From Vanilla planifolia (lineage: Eukaryota > Streptophyta > Magnoliopsida > Asparagales > Orchidaceae), in the NCBI GenBank assembly GCA_023846275.1, contig CM043870.1:16414385-16478384 (forward strand): a stretch of 64,000 nucleotides of DNA, given 5' to 3'. Positions 25,327 to 37,000 of the stretch are shown here, piece by piece (within the stretch, counting starts at the first letter, position 1; the number at the start of each line of letters is the position of its first letter). The notes beneath the pieces were generated by a model. The model ran no database searches and had not been told where the DNA came from. It saw nothing but the letters and a program-made list of their open reading frames with translations. Position numbers and translations under genes: made by a program.

Positions 25327-25953
25327 CCTATGGAACTTAAGAAGCTCAAGGATTCCGAGGACGATGTCATTAACGTAGCAAAAACCAGATGCCTCACACT
25401 TCTTGGCGTGGTGGAGCCCCCCAGCCCAGTTGATTGCGATGTCAGCGTCACCGCGGTTTAGCTTGACAGCAGCACCGATGGATCCACCAGCAGAAGCCTG
25501 GCAAAACTCAAAAAGGCCCTCAAAAACAGGGCAGTCCTCACCAACGTTGAAACGCCGAAGATGCCGGGCTGTCGAAGGATCGTATGACTGGGCTCCAGTG
25601 CAACCATCAGCTACGTTGGCAGCAGAAGCAGAGGCAGCTAGGACTTGGGGAGTGACAGAGGCGAGGAAGTCCACGTAATCATCAGAGTGAAAGCGGCGGA
25701 TGTCTGCGGCAGAGGCGGGGAATGGGCGACATACTTCCATAAGGCGGTGGAGGGAATAGTGGACAACAAGGTTGTGCGCCATCCGGATCCTGTGAGGCTT
25801 CATCGGATGCCCTTGCCCGTAATAGTAGTCGCCAATAGACGGCTCGTAAAAATAGCTCACCCGCCGCTTCCGCGCGTCCGGAGCAGCCGGTGACGGCAGC
25901 GACGAGCCGCCTAAAGACGAGTCGCCGTGCAACGCCGGCGGAGACGCGGGCAT
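25327..25953 (-). CDS. HDA6: HDA6-like class I histone deacetylase, exon 1
   Basis: First coding exon, 209 codons, phase 0 at its 3' end. The enzyme removes acetyl groups from histone lysines in the nucleus. In Arabidopsis, HDA6 silences transposons and rDNA and acts with the DNA methyltransferase MET1. Residues 28-60 ([11 protein letters not shown], then [18 protein letters not shown]) are the RPD3-type N-terminus. [13 protein letters not shown] lies near 132-144, and the active-site dyad is HH at 181-182 in [42 protein letters not shown] and [11 protein letters not shown] match HDA6 better than HDA19. An Ala/Ser-rich stretch at about 104-124 is some 18 residues longer than in Arabidopsis HDA6. 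I chose the ATG at 25953-25951; the frame stays open upstream, but only a GTG is there. The donor is AGG|GTAAAG. The exon is strikingly GC-rich against its surroundings. Confidence 0.95.
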
Positions 25954-26130
25954 CCTCTGGTCGTTTGTTTGGTAGAAAACCAACTCGTGCCCAATGAAAT
26001 CCACCCAGTAACAATGAGGTAAAATTTTAAAATAAATGTTTACATTTAATTCGTAAAGATATATATATATATATATATATAATATCTTATAGGGTTTTCT
26101 TATATCTCAGACGAGCAATTCAGAATAATG
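25954..26130 (-). promoter_or_regulatory. HDA6-like gene leader and proximal promoter (inferred)
   Basis: The region directly upstream of the chosen ATG. An (AT)11 run at 26059-26080 lies about 106 bp upstream and could serve as, or hide, the TATA region. Base composition switches abruptly here from the GC-rich exon to AT-rich DNA. No transcript start can be fixed from sequence. Confidence 0.35.
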
Positions 26131-26969
26131 TAAACTATCAATTTTGGTATACTTGCTTTTGTTGAAGTCTTGGTATACAGGTGAAATTTGCGATAATAAG
26201 TACAGTAATAAAAAGTGAGCCAAAAAGCTCAGCAAGATCCCTAAAAAGGAACCTTGTTTTAAAGACTTATCTACTATGCTCTCTATTATAAAAAAAATCT
26301 AAACTATCTATTGTTATCTCATAATTTAGCTCATGTATAAAAATAAGTACAAAACAAAATATAATTAAAATAATAAAAGATTAAAATAATACAATGATAC
26401 AATGCATAACATTCAAAATACAATAGAAAAAGAAAGCTTACATGAAGCACACCAAATTAAAATAAGAAAAAAAAAAGATAAGATCAGAGAATTTTTCAAG
26501 ATCTAACTCAAATATTATCTGGAGTCTTTTATTTATAGTTAACAATGTAGCTCTTAACTCTAAATCTTTAAGCTAATTTTATTTTTCATGAGATGCCAAT
26601 CCCCTCCACTGGCATAAGCAATGTACTAGCTACAATGCTTTATCATTTGTGCTTAACAATTCCCTTTATTAGTATCTAAGGTGCACAATTATTTGTGCAC
26701 TTTTGTTCTCCTTTTTATCCATTCTCTATTAAATAGTAGCTATTTGTGGAATGCGACATCATTGGTGTAACTTTAATCATTTGCTAACGTGATATTTCAT
26801 TTCACTCTTTTTAAATCATTTTTTATCATTCCATTTTTTAAATGACATCATGATACTCATGGTAATCACAATATCAAAATGATCTTTGATGGTGGACCCT
26901 TCATTAAAGTTTTGACTATTAATTATAATATGGGTTTCTAAGTGTTACACACTTGTGTTTGATAAGTCA
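26131..26969. other. Upstream intergenic DNA, nothing recognised
   Basis: AT-rich stretch upstream of the deacetylase gene. No coding frame, repeat terminus or RNA gene was recognised. It may contain distal promoter sequence. Confidence 0.6.
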
Positions 26970-28720
26970 AGCATACATGTTGATATCTCATATGGGCTTG
27001 TTTTTAGTAAAATTGTTAATATTCAATTAAGTCAAGCCATGAACTTTAAATGTTGAAAATAGTGGTCTTTAAGGCTCTTGGAGTAATGGCAAGCTTCAAA
27101 GAAATTGAAAATATGTACTAAAATTTTTATACTTAAATTTCTCTTTATTTTTCTTTAATTTGATATGTCCAAATTTTGAGATGAAGTGACACACTAATAG
27201 TATTAATATTTGAAAATGTTATAATTTTAATAATTGTTGAATTTTGATTTTTGGGCCAAGCATTATTGATGAAAAGTATAGACATTGGTATTTGATTTTT
27301 CAAAATTATTTAGAAATTATTTTTTATGAATTTTTTTTCGTAGTCATTTAGAAAACTTGTAGCACTATTAAATTATAAAATTATTTTGGTACACTTATAT
27401 TCAAAATTTTGGCACAAAAATTCTCAAAAAATACTACGAAACAACTTTAGTCTCGGGATTTTTCACTGTAGCATTGGGCGGGTCGACCACGCCCAATCAC
27501 TGGCCCGTCCAGGCTTTTAGGTTTTTAAAATAAAATAAAATAAAAAGTTGATCGATAGACCCGAAGAGACAAGCGAAGCCCGAAGGGAAAGCTGAATGGA
27601 ATATGGCGAAATCAGCCCGCAGCGAAAGCTGAACGAAATAGTGCGAGATCAAGTCAACCAGGACCAAGTGATGAAATCTTGGTCAAGGAAGGGAGAGCTA
27701 ACCCCAAATGGCTCAAGAGACATAAAAATCGAATTCCTTATAGAGCACAATGACAAAGTTATTTGGCTAATGTGGGACTAAAGTCCAATCTGATTGTCAA
27801 TGATGGTGGACGGGCAAGCGCGATCCAACAGTTGAAATTAATCAAGGACAACCTAATCGTGATCCAATGGCCCAGATCAAGGCCGCATAGATCTAACAGC
27901 CAGGATTGATCTCGAATGGTAAAATTGGGATTCAATCAGAAACGTCTATTTTATGATCCAAATCAAATGGTAGCTGCTTTGTATTCGTTAACCAAACGGT
28001 TAATTCATTTTAGAGCTGTTGGGAATGGATTTAGAGCTTAAATTTAAGCTCTATAAATAGGGAATGATGAAGAACTCCTAGAAGTCACAATTGCTAAGTT
28101 CTTAAAGCTTTTAAATCACAATTTCGAGCAATTTCAAGTGCATCGATGCTTCCAAAATTCACAAAGTCAAAGTTGCAAGAAGGAACCTGAAATTGGAGAT
28201 TTTTGCTTCAACTATTTTTTAATTTCTATTCCTCTCTCTTTTCAATTTTTCTTTGAAATTTTTATTCTATTGAGTGTGCCTCATACATCTTTAAATTGTT
28301 TTAAGTTTATACTTTATTGCCAATTTTTATATTTGTTTCTTTGGGGTAAAGGCATCCCGACAATTGTGCAAAAGCCCGGGGTTTGCTCAACTAGAAAAAA
28401 AAACTCAAGTAGGTTCAGGATTAGCCATTGGCAAAATCCCAAGTAGGTTTGAGGTAAGCAGTACAAAAAACCTAGCCTGTAATTTGGTGAATTTTAGTGG
28501 TTTTTTCCCAACACTGGTTGGGGTTGGATGTAGGCTTGATTTTGAGTTGAACCACTTTAAAAATCTTTTGTGTACTATTTTATTCTCTTTCTTGTGCTTG
28601 TTTAAAAGATTTAAGTTTTAATTTAAACCAAAAATTGAAAGAAAATCTCAAAACTTTATTTACCACAATTTACCCCCCACCCCCCCACCCCTCCTCTTGT
28701 GATTTTACTTTAAGCACAAA
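26970..28720 (+). mobile_element. Stand-alone Ty1/copia-like LTR
   Basis: A promoter-like CTCTATAAATAGGGAATG lies at about 28050. A long leader follows, ending in C-rich CACCCCCCCACCCCTCCTC just before CTTGTGATT, the usual 3' end of Maximus/SIRE-type copia LTRs. The U3 part holds a 25-bp near-palindrome at 27473-27497. The left end is uncertain: TGTTGATATC near 26970 or TGTTGAAAAT near 27051. No primer binding site or gag follows, so a solo LTR is the simplest reading. Confidence 0.55.
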
Positions 28721-29515
28721 GAACTTCACTAAGTCAAATGAATATTTTAGAAACAAATTAACTAATTCTCTCTTATAGTCTTTGTAGCATGCTCATTAGA
28801 TTTTAAGTAATATTTTCTTCTTAATTCTTGTTTCATCTTTTCTAGGTAGGAACCTTTAGTTGAGCTAGCCACATTAGCTAGGCATTCCATTTTAATTTTT
28901 ATAACAAATTTTTTATTTGATTTTTCTTTTCAATAAACTCATTTTTAGTTTAACACTTCAAGATTAATTGTCTCATAAGGTATAACTATTTAAATTTTCT
29001 TAATCACTTTTGAATGTCCACGACCTTAATTATGAAATTTGGTGTTCATTGAAGAAATGTTTAGAGCATTGTTCTATCATAAGGTTTATATTAGTGATCT
29101 TAACCATTTTTGGGTTTGATTCAAGCTAGATATCATAATAACTCTTTATTTTCTTAAACAACAATTGTAATTATGTCCCAAATTTACTCCACCAATCATA
29201 TAGCCAAAAAAGGAATTTTCTTTAGATTTCAAACATCATGATATCAACTATAAATGCTTATGATTAGGATTTAAGATATGCATTACCATTATCACGACTT
29301 CAATGTAATATTTGAAATTAAATGAGTATTTTGCATTCTATTATTGAATCATGTTCTTATTAAAAGGACTAATATTGTATTTGCAATGATGTAGAAGCTG
29401 ATTGAATATAAACTTGTTGAATGAGATTGATGTGTTGTCATAATTTTTGTAGTGTTCAAATTCTTCTACATTCATTTCTTATAAAAGAGTTTCATTGATA
29501 ATCTTATATTTTTCT
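28721..29515. other. AT-rich gap, nothing recognised
   Basis: No coding frame or terminal motif recognised. It lies between the solo copia-like LTR and a 362-bp tandem duplication. Confidence 0.6.
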
Positions 29516-30230
29516 AAATTATAAAGGAAAGAAAATTTTTTAAAATATCTTTCTTTCATTCCCTATGAGTTATTTAACATCTTATAATCTTCAACATTAA
29601 TAAAGAATATTATCTCTTTGATAAAATATATTGGCTTATAAATAGTAAGAATTTCTTTAATGGAAAGTTGGTTAGATAGAATTTATTATTATTTAACCAT
29701 TTAAGAGGATGATTTACCATTTTATATAGAAGCAATGTCATAAATATAATATTTGAGGTTTACCTTATTGGTGGCTTTATGAGGTTATTGAAAAGGCAAG
29801 ATTTTATTAAAATAATAGTAGATATCTATATAAGAAGCAAGTGAATTATAAAAATTGAGATCTTAAGTAAACAAAACAAAATTATAAAATTTCTAATATA
29901 TTTTTCTTTTGTTCTTTATAAGTTATTTACCATCTTATAATCTTCAACATTAATAAAGAATACTATTTCCTTGATATATTTTATGAAGTGTGTAAGCTTG
30001 GGATTAGGAAGAATTTCTAGCCTGATAAAATCTCTTATCAATAAGCTATCTAAGAGTATGATTCATCCTTTTCTCAAACATAATGTCGTAAATATAATAT
30101 TTGAAATTAACCTTATTAGTGACCCTATGAAGTAGTTGAGAATGCATGATTTTATTATAATAGAAGTACTAGATGTCAACACAAGATAAGAGTGAATTAT
30201 AAAAATCTCAAGTTAATAAAATAAATCATA
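29516..30230. repeat. Tandem duplication, two copies, about 362-bp period
   Basis: Copy 1 begins AAATTATAAAGGAAAG at 29516 and copy 2 begins AAATTATAAAATTTC at 29878. Both share CTTATAATCTTCAACATTAA (29581 and 29933) and end with a GTGAATTATAAAAAT block. That last block is the outer edge of the LTR that follows, so the duplicated unit spans the LTR boundary. The copies are clearly diverged. Confidence 0.85.
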
Positions 30231-31990
30231 GCAGTTTCTTGAGATTTGTTAATTGTTATTGTAAATCTTATTTTAAAAATTGTTATTTATCTTTAAAAAC
30301 TTTATGTTAAGATTGAAATAAAATAAATATATAAGATATTTATATGTGGTTTAATCTAAACCAAGATTTATGTTACTCTTAATCCAATGATTAAAATTAC
30401 TTCAATAACTACCTTTTGCCAAAACATAAGTAGAAAATGCCTTATAAATTAATCCAAAAGATTATACAAATAGTAGACCAAAGGACCACATAAAGTGCCA
30501 ACTTAAAGTGACTACATCACCAAGCCAAAAGGACAACATAATCATCAAGCCAAAAGAACCTTCAAGGTCGCCAACAAACCAACTAAAACTAAAAAACCAA
30601 AGTAATAAGACGATAGACACAACATTAAAGCTTAAATACAAAAGCATTATAACATAAGAGTAATATCAAGTGGCATATTAAATTGATGAAAATCAATTTA
30701 GAAGAAGTATTTAACATAGTTCAATGCAATGTGAACTTCAGAGAAAGCTATGGTAGGATAAGATTGCTTCTAATTATTATAGCCTTGATTTTATCTCTTT
30801 TTCTTCAATATGGATAATGATCTTAAAGCATAAAATCTTTAGAATGATTTATAATTATTTATTAATCTTTTTTCTAAGTTTGAGATCTTTTATGGTGTTT
30901 TAAGAAGGCTTTCAATGACTCTAAATACCCAAAGGCTCTCTAATAATTATTCTAGAAATTTTTTCAAATTTTGGTCAAATTAGTTAGTACTCACAAAACA
31001 TGAATTAAACATATTACACATTTCAATGACAATATTATACATGGATACCAATATATACTAACCATATTATATATTAAATTAAAATATATAATACAAAATT
31101 CTTTATTTTTTTTCTTAGTACACTTAGCCTAATTTTTTAATCATATTGTATGATGATAATATAGTGGCTCTAAACTATATCACCTTCACCCTATTTAACT
31201 AAGCATACTATATGTTATATATTAACAAACTATATAAAATACTTATGTTTAGGTTAAACACTTATCTATTCTCTTATTATAAAAAAAATATATTAAACTT
31301 ATCATATTATGTGCTCTAAGGATTGAAATGTATAATGAGTTTTGAAAGTAGTTTTCTTCTTAATGTATCATTCACTTAATCTTTTGTACTTTTTAAGTTA
31401 AACATAATGTATATTATATATAAAATATCATACATTTATGGTCAATGTTGTATATCTTCAAGGTTTTGTATTCTAACAAATTTGGGTTTGTTTTATAAAT
31501 GAAACTTATCCTTTCTAAGTTATAATAAGATAATTTTAGATATAACAATTCTTGTGTGAGTGTTTACATAAACTAATGGGAAGATAATTTAAAAAGATTT
31601 TAGCACTCTAACTTAAAATGTCAGCATTTGTCCTAGTGTTATAAGAATGTTATTATATGCCTTATATTCTAAAGCAAAGTAAAGATAACTCCAAAAATAT
31701 TTTCTTCAAGTGTGCTCAAACTTCATGTTCGGCGCAGGTGACATTCTCACCAAACACCTTAATTTTTTAGTCAAGATCTACTCTCTAATTAATGTACCTA
31801 ATAATCTTGAGATGCATGATCTAAAATATTTCAAAAAAAAAATATTAAAAAAACTAGAGAATAGTTTTTTTATTAACAAATTAGTTGAATATAGACTAAG
31901 AATTTAATAATCTCTTCCTTTTGATTATACTTTTGATAAATAATGAAATAAAAGGTATTAAAAACATATATCTCATGTGATCATTTAATG
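30174..31990 (-). mobile_element. Copia-type LTR, family copy A
   Basis: One of three diverged copies (with 39343-41191 and about 43247-45100) of the same LTR family, all on the minus strand. Shared blocks include the opening GTGAATTATAAAAATCTCAAG and a central TATGTTATATATTA-rich part. A distal block TCACCAAACACC is followed by TCTAAAATATTT (31751 onward). No internal region belonging to it was recognised. Its right end is approximate. Confidence 0.65.
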
Positions 31991-33260
31991 ATAATAAAAT
32001 CACATTCCTTTTCTTACTAATGTTGTGTCTTGAGTTTGTTTTTGTTAAGAGTGTTATAAGAGAATGCTAAATGAGTTGGGTTATTATTTGACTTCATCAC
32101 GAGAGAATATGAAAGCTAGATAACATTATATTCGTGTAATATGGATGAATCTTATTCTTGATGGTGTGATGGCTATCATGAGCATCTTGTGTTTTACTTT
32201 AGTAAGTTAATATATTTAAACCTATACTACTATTCATATGACACTTAGGATCATTAGTTTAGAAATCATTTCGCATATCAAAATTGATTTCCTTAAAAAT
32301 TATGTGTTTTCATAAAATCTTAATAGTTTTGTGATGATATGATTACTTTTAAAATTTAATCAAGTTAGAGGTAGAAAAGAACATGTGTGTCAAAAGTTAT
32401 AATAAAACTTATCATATGATACAACATATGTCATTATATAATAAATTCATTCAAATAAGAAATAATACACTATGAATAGATGCTGCATTAATAGATAAGT
32501 ATAAAAATCAAGAATATCATATGGCATGATATATTGTTATTGTATAGTATAATTTAGTCATTCAACTATGATAATAGAAAAAAAAATTAGAGAATTTTGT
32601 ATGATACAACATATTATTATAAGTAAGTTGAGAGAAAGGAAACTCAATATTTTTGCATGTTATAATGTTTATTGTTGTACAACTTATTTGATTCATTGGA
32701 TGAATATGTGAAAACTTGAGAATCTCATATGGTAAATTACCTATTAGCATGTAATATGTATAATTCATTTATCAAGAATTGTACAATATGACATGGTTGA
32801 TTATATAATGTGAATAGAAGTAAAAATCATATGAGATCAATTTATCTCATTCAAAAAATTAGTTGTTATCTAGTCATTAGGGTGGCATTTAAACTATATT
32901 GTAAACATTCCTTATTTAAAAATTGTTCTAAACTCTATAAAAGAAAAAGCTAATGAAACAACTTTTAATCAATAGAAGTGTTTCTTCTTCTAGCCCTCTA
33001 TTTTTCTTCAAAATTTGCATTGTAGACTCTAACCATAGAAGGGACAAGTCCAAAAGCAATTTCACAAGTGTTCCTTTCTTGCTTACAGTAATTGGTAACA
33101 TCATTTCATGCATTATTTATCATTATATATTATCACTTGCAATTGGTAAAGGTTATAAAAATTTTTTGCAAGCTTGTATTACAAGATTATTAAGATTTAT
33201 TTGCCATTATTGTATTTTGACTCATTTCAATCATTATTATTATTGATTCCTTTGGGCCTC
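31991..33260. other. AT-rich gap with a probable LTR remnant at the right
   Basis: 32870-33260 reads as the promoter and leader part of an LTR (CTCTATAAAAGAAAAAGC near 32934, then a T-rich leader) leading into the duplicated LTR end at 33261. The rest is unassigned. Confidence 0.4.
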
Positions 33261-34005
33261 CTTAGATCCCTTTGAATTATTTTTGAAAGGGTATTTACAT
33301 ATTGATCATTTGATAAAAGATGATTATTAGGGTAAGACTAGTCGAACTAAGGTTTGGCATAGGCTCGTTAAATGGAGTAAAACCACTTAAAACATTGATG
33401 TTTTTATTATAACTTTCATAGTGCAAAGGTTTTTAAAAGTAATTATAGGTTTTTATAAAAATCGCATTTCACCCCCCCTCCTCTTGTGATTGGTTAATGC
33501 TACACATTTCCACTTAAATAGATGCAATTAAAGTAATACTAAATAAAGAGATATAAGAAAATTTTCATATATAGTCATCTCTCTCCTTTTTTCATGAATT
33601 AAAGATAAATAATATTTCCCTTAGATCCCTTTGAATTATCTTTGAAATGGTCATTTGATAAAATATAGTTAATGGAGCAAGCCTAGTCCAACTAGGGATG
33701 GAAATAGGGTCGTTAATTAAAACAAAAACCACCTAAAAATTGATGTTTTTTATTATAACTTTCATAACACAAAGGTCTTCAAAAGTAATTATGGGTTTTT
33801 ATAAAAATCACATTTCACCCCCCCCCCCCCCTCTCTTGTGTTAATCACATTTCACCCGCCCTCTCTCTTGTGTTTGGTTAATGGTACACATTTGCTCTTA
33901 AATAGATGCAATTAAAGCAATATTAAATAAAGAGATATAAGAAAATTTCATTCATATCTATCTCTCCCTCTTTTTTCATGAATTAAAGATAAATAATATT
34001 TCTCT
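33261..34005 (+). repeat. Duplicated LTR 3' end, about 359-bp period
   Basis: Copy 1 begins CTTAGATCCCTTTGAATTAT at 33261 and copy 2 the same at 33620. Both contain AAAACCACCTAAAA-like text, TTATAACTTTCATA and the terminal CATTTCACCCCCC...TCTTGTG block. In copy 2 the terminal block is itself repeated (33807-33875) with a C run of about 14. The block is the typical end of a copia LTR, so an LTR tail and its 3' flank were duplicated in tandem. Confidence 0.85.
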
Positions 34006-37000
34006 TGTTGAATATATAAAAAAGAGTACAAGGAGTTAAGAATTAATGCTTTTTGATATGTAAAGAAAATATCACTTATTATATATAAAAATACCATTTA
34101 TTAAAGGATGTCACTTGTTGGTAGAATTAAGGGGCTCTCTCTGATTTTTCAAAATATTTTGATGATAATAATCATTCTTAAATGTAGTTTGGATTTATCC
34201 CATTATAAAGCAATTAAATATTTTGTGCAATCGCTTTTAATAATAAAATTTATATGAATTTATCATTTTTAAAAAGTAATATTTTTATTATAATTTTTTT
34301 TAAAATTTTCACAATTATCATGAGTAGGTAAAATTTTAGGTTTATCTTGATTTAAATTATATCGAGCATAGGTCACTTTAATATTTATGTATTTTATTTT
34401 GTTCTTTGATTAAAACATTTTTTATGGTTATTAAGTTTTGTGTTTAAGTTGTTTTTGGTAAAAATATTTTATTTCTTTTGTATGAAAGTTATATCCTTGA
34501 AAGGTGTTAATAGTTATCTATGTTGTAGAAAACATTATATCATAGAGTTTTTGCTTAACTTCTTCATTGGATGTTTGAGAAAGCTTTTGAAGTAATTGCT
34601 CTTTGGAGTAATCTATTAATGAATTTAAGTTATTCATTTCTATAATGGTTTTATAATAGTTTTTAATAAAATAATTTTTATAGCATTTTCTAAGTTGTGA
34701 GACGAGTCTTGATTTATAATTTCCATGGTTATTGGATTCTCAAAATCTAAATTTATCATAATTTTCATTAAAGCCAATCATTATATAAAAATTCAAAGTT
34801 TTTGTTTTACAAATCACTTATTGGCAAAGTACTCGACCTTTTAGCTTTTAAAACATCTAATATCTTCTTCAATTATCATTTTTAAGTCGAGTTATTGTAA
34901 ATGGTGATACTTTTTTAGTTCCTTCCATCTTTTCCTTTGATGTACTATGTTCATATGTCTTTTGTCTAGCTTTTGCCTTTTGAGTTAGGATATTGTAGGC
35001 AAACTGCTCATATCCTTGTTGCACTAGTTCATTTATTTATTTATTTTTCTCTTTAGTTAATATCTAAATGTAAGACCATCACATAAGGTTAATCCTTCTT
35101 GAATGCATTGAGTTATTAATTATTCAATAAGTATGATTTTCTTATTGTAGATATCCATTAGTAGAGTATAAAGATTTTTTTTAACTCTTTTAACAAATAG
35201 ATTAAGAAGTCTTATCAATTTTTATTTCCAATGAGAGTTTTTAGCTTCTTCTAGAGTCATTTCTTAAGCGAAAAATGAATCTTTACAGCATCACAAATGA
35301 GTTAAACTTGAGAACATAATAAATTTTGTAGAAGAGATATATTCCATTCATTTGACCTATAAAATTTTGAAGAATAGTAAGAACTAGGGTATATACTACA
35401 ATTTTGCTAAAATTTCTAAACATTGGTGAGGGGATAAATCATTAACTTATCATCCTTTAAGGGTGCTTACAAAACCATTGATTAACATATCCATCAGTTA
35501 GTGATCTATGGCATTCTCCTTATTATTTTTATTTAAATAATAATATCAATTACCACTAAAAGTTTAAATATATATATATATATTTATATAGAAATAAAAA
35601 ATCCCTTGATTTCTTTTAATTCTATCTACATTAATATAAAATGTTTTTTAGAGAAAGTAACTCTAGTTTATTTTGAAAGTATTTGTCATATAATGTTTTC
35701 TTTAAAATAAAATTAAAACCAATTGAATTTTAAATAAGAAGGATTTAACATTCTTTTGTAAATATAGAAGATATTAGCTTGAATTAACATTGTTTAATAA
35801 CCGCTACGTCCTAAAATAACATTTGTTATCGTAATAGCATCACATATAATATAATATAAGAAAGATAAAGCAATATAAAAAAACATGCTTGGCTAAGTCA
35901 TATGTCTAATCCTTATCCATCTAACTATACTGTAGTTCATTAATATAACTTGAAATTATAGAAGTTAAAATAGGTTGAGTCAATTATCCCAAATTTAACA
36001 TGAAACTATTTATAAATGCAAATCAATACACTTTTTGGGCTATATTATATGATGGCTCAATATCATCACAAGAAAATAAATATACTAAGTAGAAAATACT
36101 AAAATAACATAGATGTGAAATAAGTAAGTTGTTTAAAAATTCTTGTCATTTCCTTGTTTTCTTAATTTATTGGTCCCTAAACTATCTTTTTTAAATTGTT
36201 CTTAAGAGTATGATAGATCAATTCTCTTATTGTTCGATTATACCATTTCAAAATATTTCCTTATTGAGTTACACCTTCTCTGATTTTTGTTGCATAATCA
36301 AAACAATTAAAATGATCCTTAATCTTTGATGTTGTTCTTGATCTTATTCCTATATTTTGTTCATTTTTATACCTTTTAATATTTTTCAACCTTTAAAATT
36401 CTCCAATATTATTATTGTAATATCCTATTTCATTAACCACAAATTCTCTAAAAAAATTTTATTTATTGTATTCGTGCTTTTCAGATCTATAACTTGAGAA
36501 TTTTTTAAGGAATTGGTGCCTGAAAAAGCTTGCTATGATCACAACTGCCAAATTCAAAATCTATTTATACTATCATGAAGGTCTTGACTTGAGAAATATG
36601 CAAGTATGAAATTTGTATATTTTAGAGACCATTTGAAATTTTTATGAACTTTTAATTTTGAATTCTCACCTCTTATGCTTTGATTATTCTTGGAACTTCT
36701 GTGTGAATAAAAAAGGAGAATGAAGAAAGCATGGAATGAAGAGGGAAGAAGATAACTAAGTAAATTCAACTTGTTTCTTTGTGGAAATGTAAGGAATTAG
36801 AGTGGAAGAGGAAGACCTTTAGAACAAAAAAGGATTTTTAATCTCTTTGTAGGAATAGTGTGTTAAGATTTGATCCTACATTAGTTTCTCTTCAAAACGC
36901 ATATCATTGCTATGTGGGGTGTTGTGGGGGATGGATCTTGTGTGTTTTTGGTTGAGTTGTGGTTGGGAGGAAAAACAAAATGAAGGGCATCCTTAGCTTT

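Noticed and set aside
25403-25893. Long plus-strand and alternate-frame open frames over exon 1
   Set aside because: They are shadows of the GC-rich deacetylase exon. The conserved protein is on the minus strand.
25954-26004. N-terminal extension of 17 residues upstream of the chosen deacetylase start
   Set aside because: The extension begins at a GTG, not an ATG, and does not resemble the family. The ATG at 25953 is the first in-frame one before the conserved region.
29516-30230. Possible CRISPR-like or satellite array
   Set aside because: There are only two diverged copies, of several hundred bases, in a plant nuclear context. It is a plain tandem duplication.
31710-31907. 65-codon frame with ILTKHLNFLVKI, faintly like a copia pol end
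   Set aside because: It falls in a block shared by three LTR copies (A, B, C) and is not open in the others, so it is LTR sequence.
36862-36886. LTR-like opening TGTTAAGATTTGATCCTACATTAG
   Set aside because: No matching LTR end, primer site or polypurine tract was found nearby, so no element is called.
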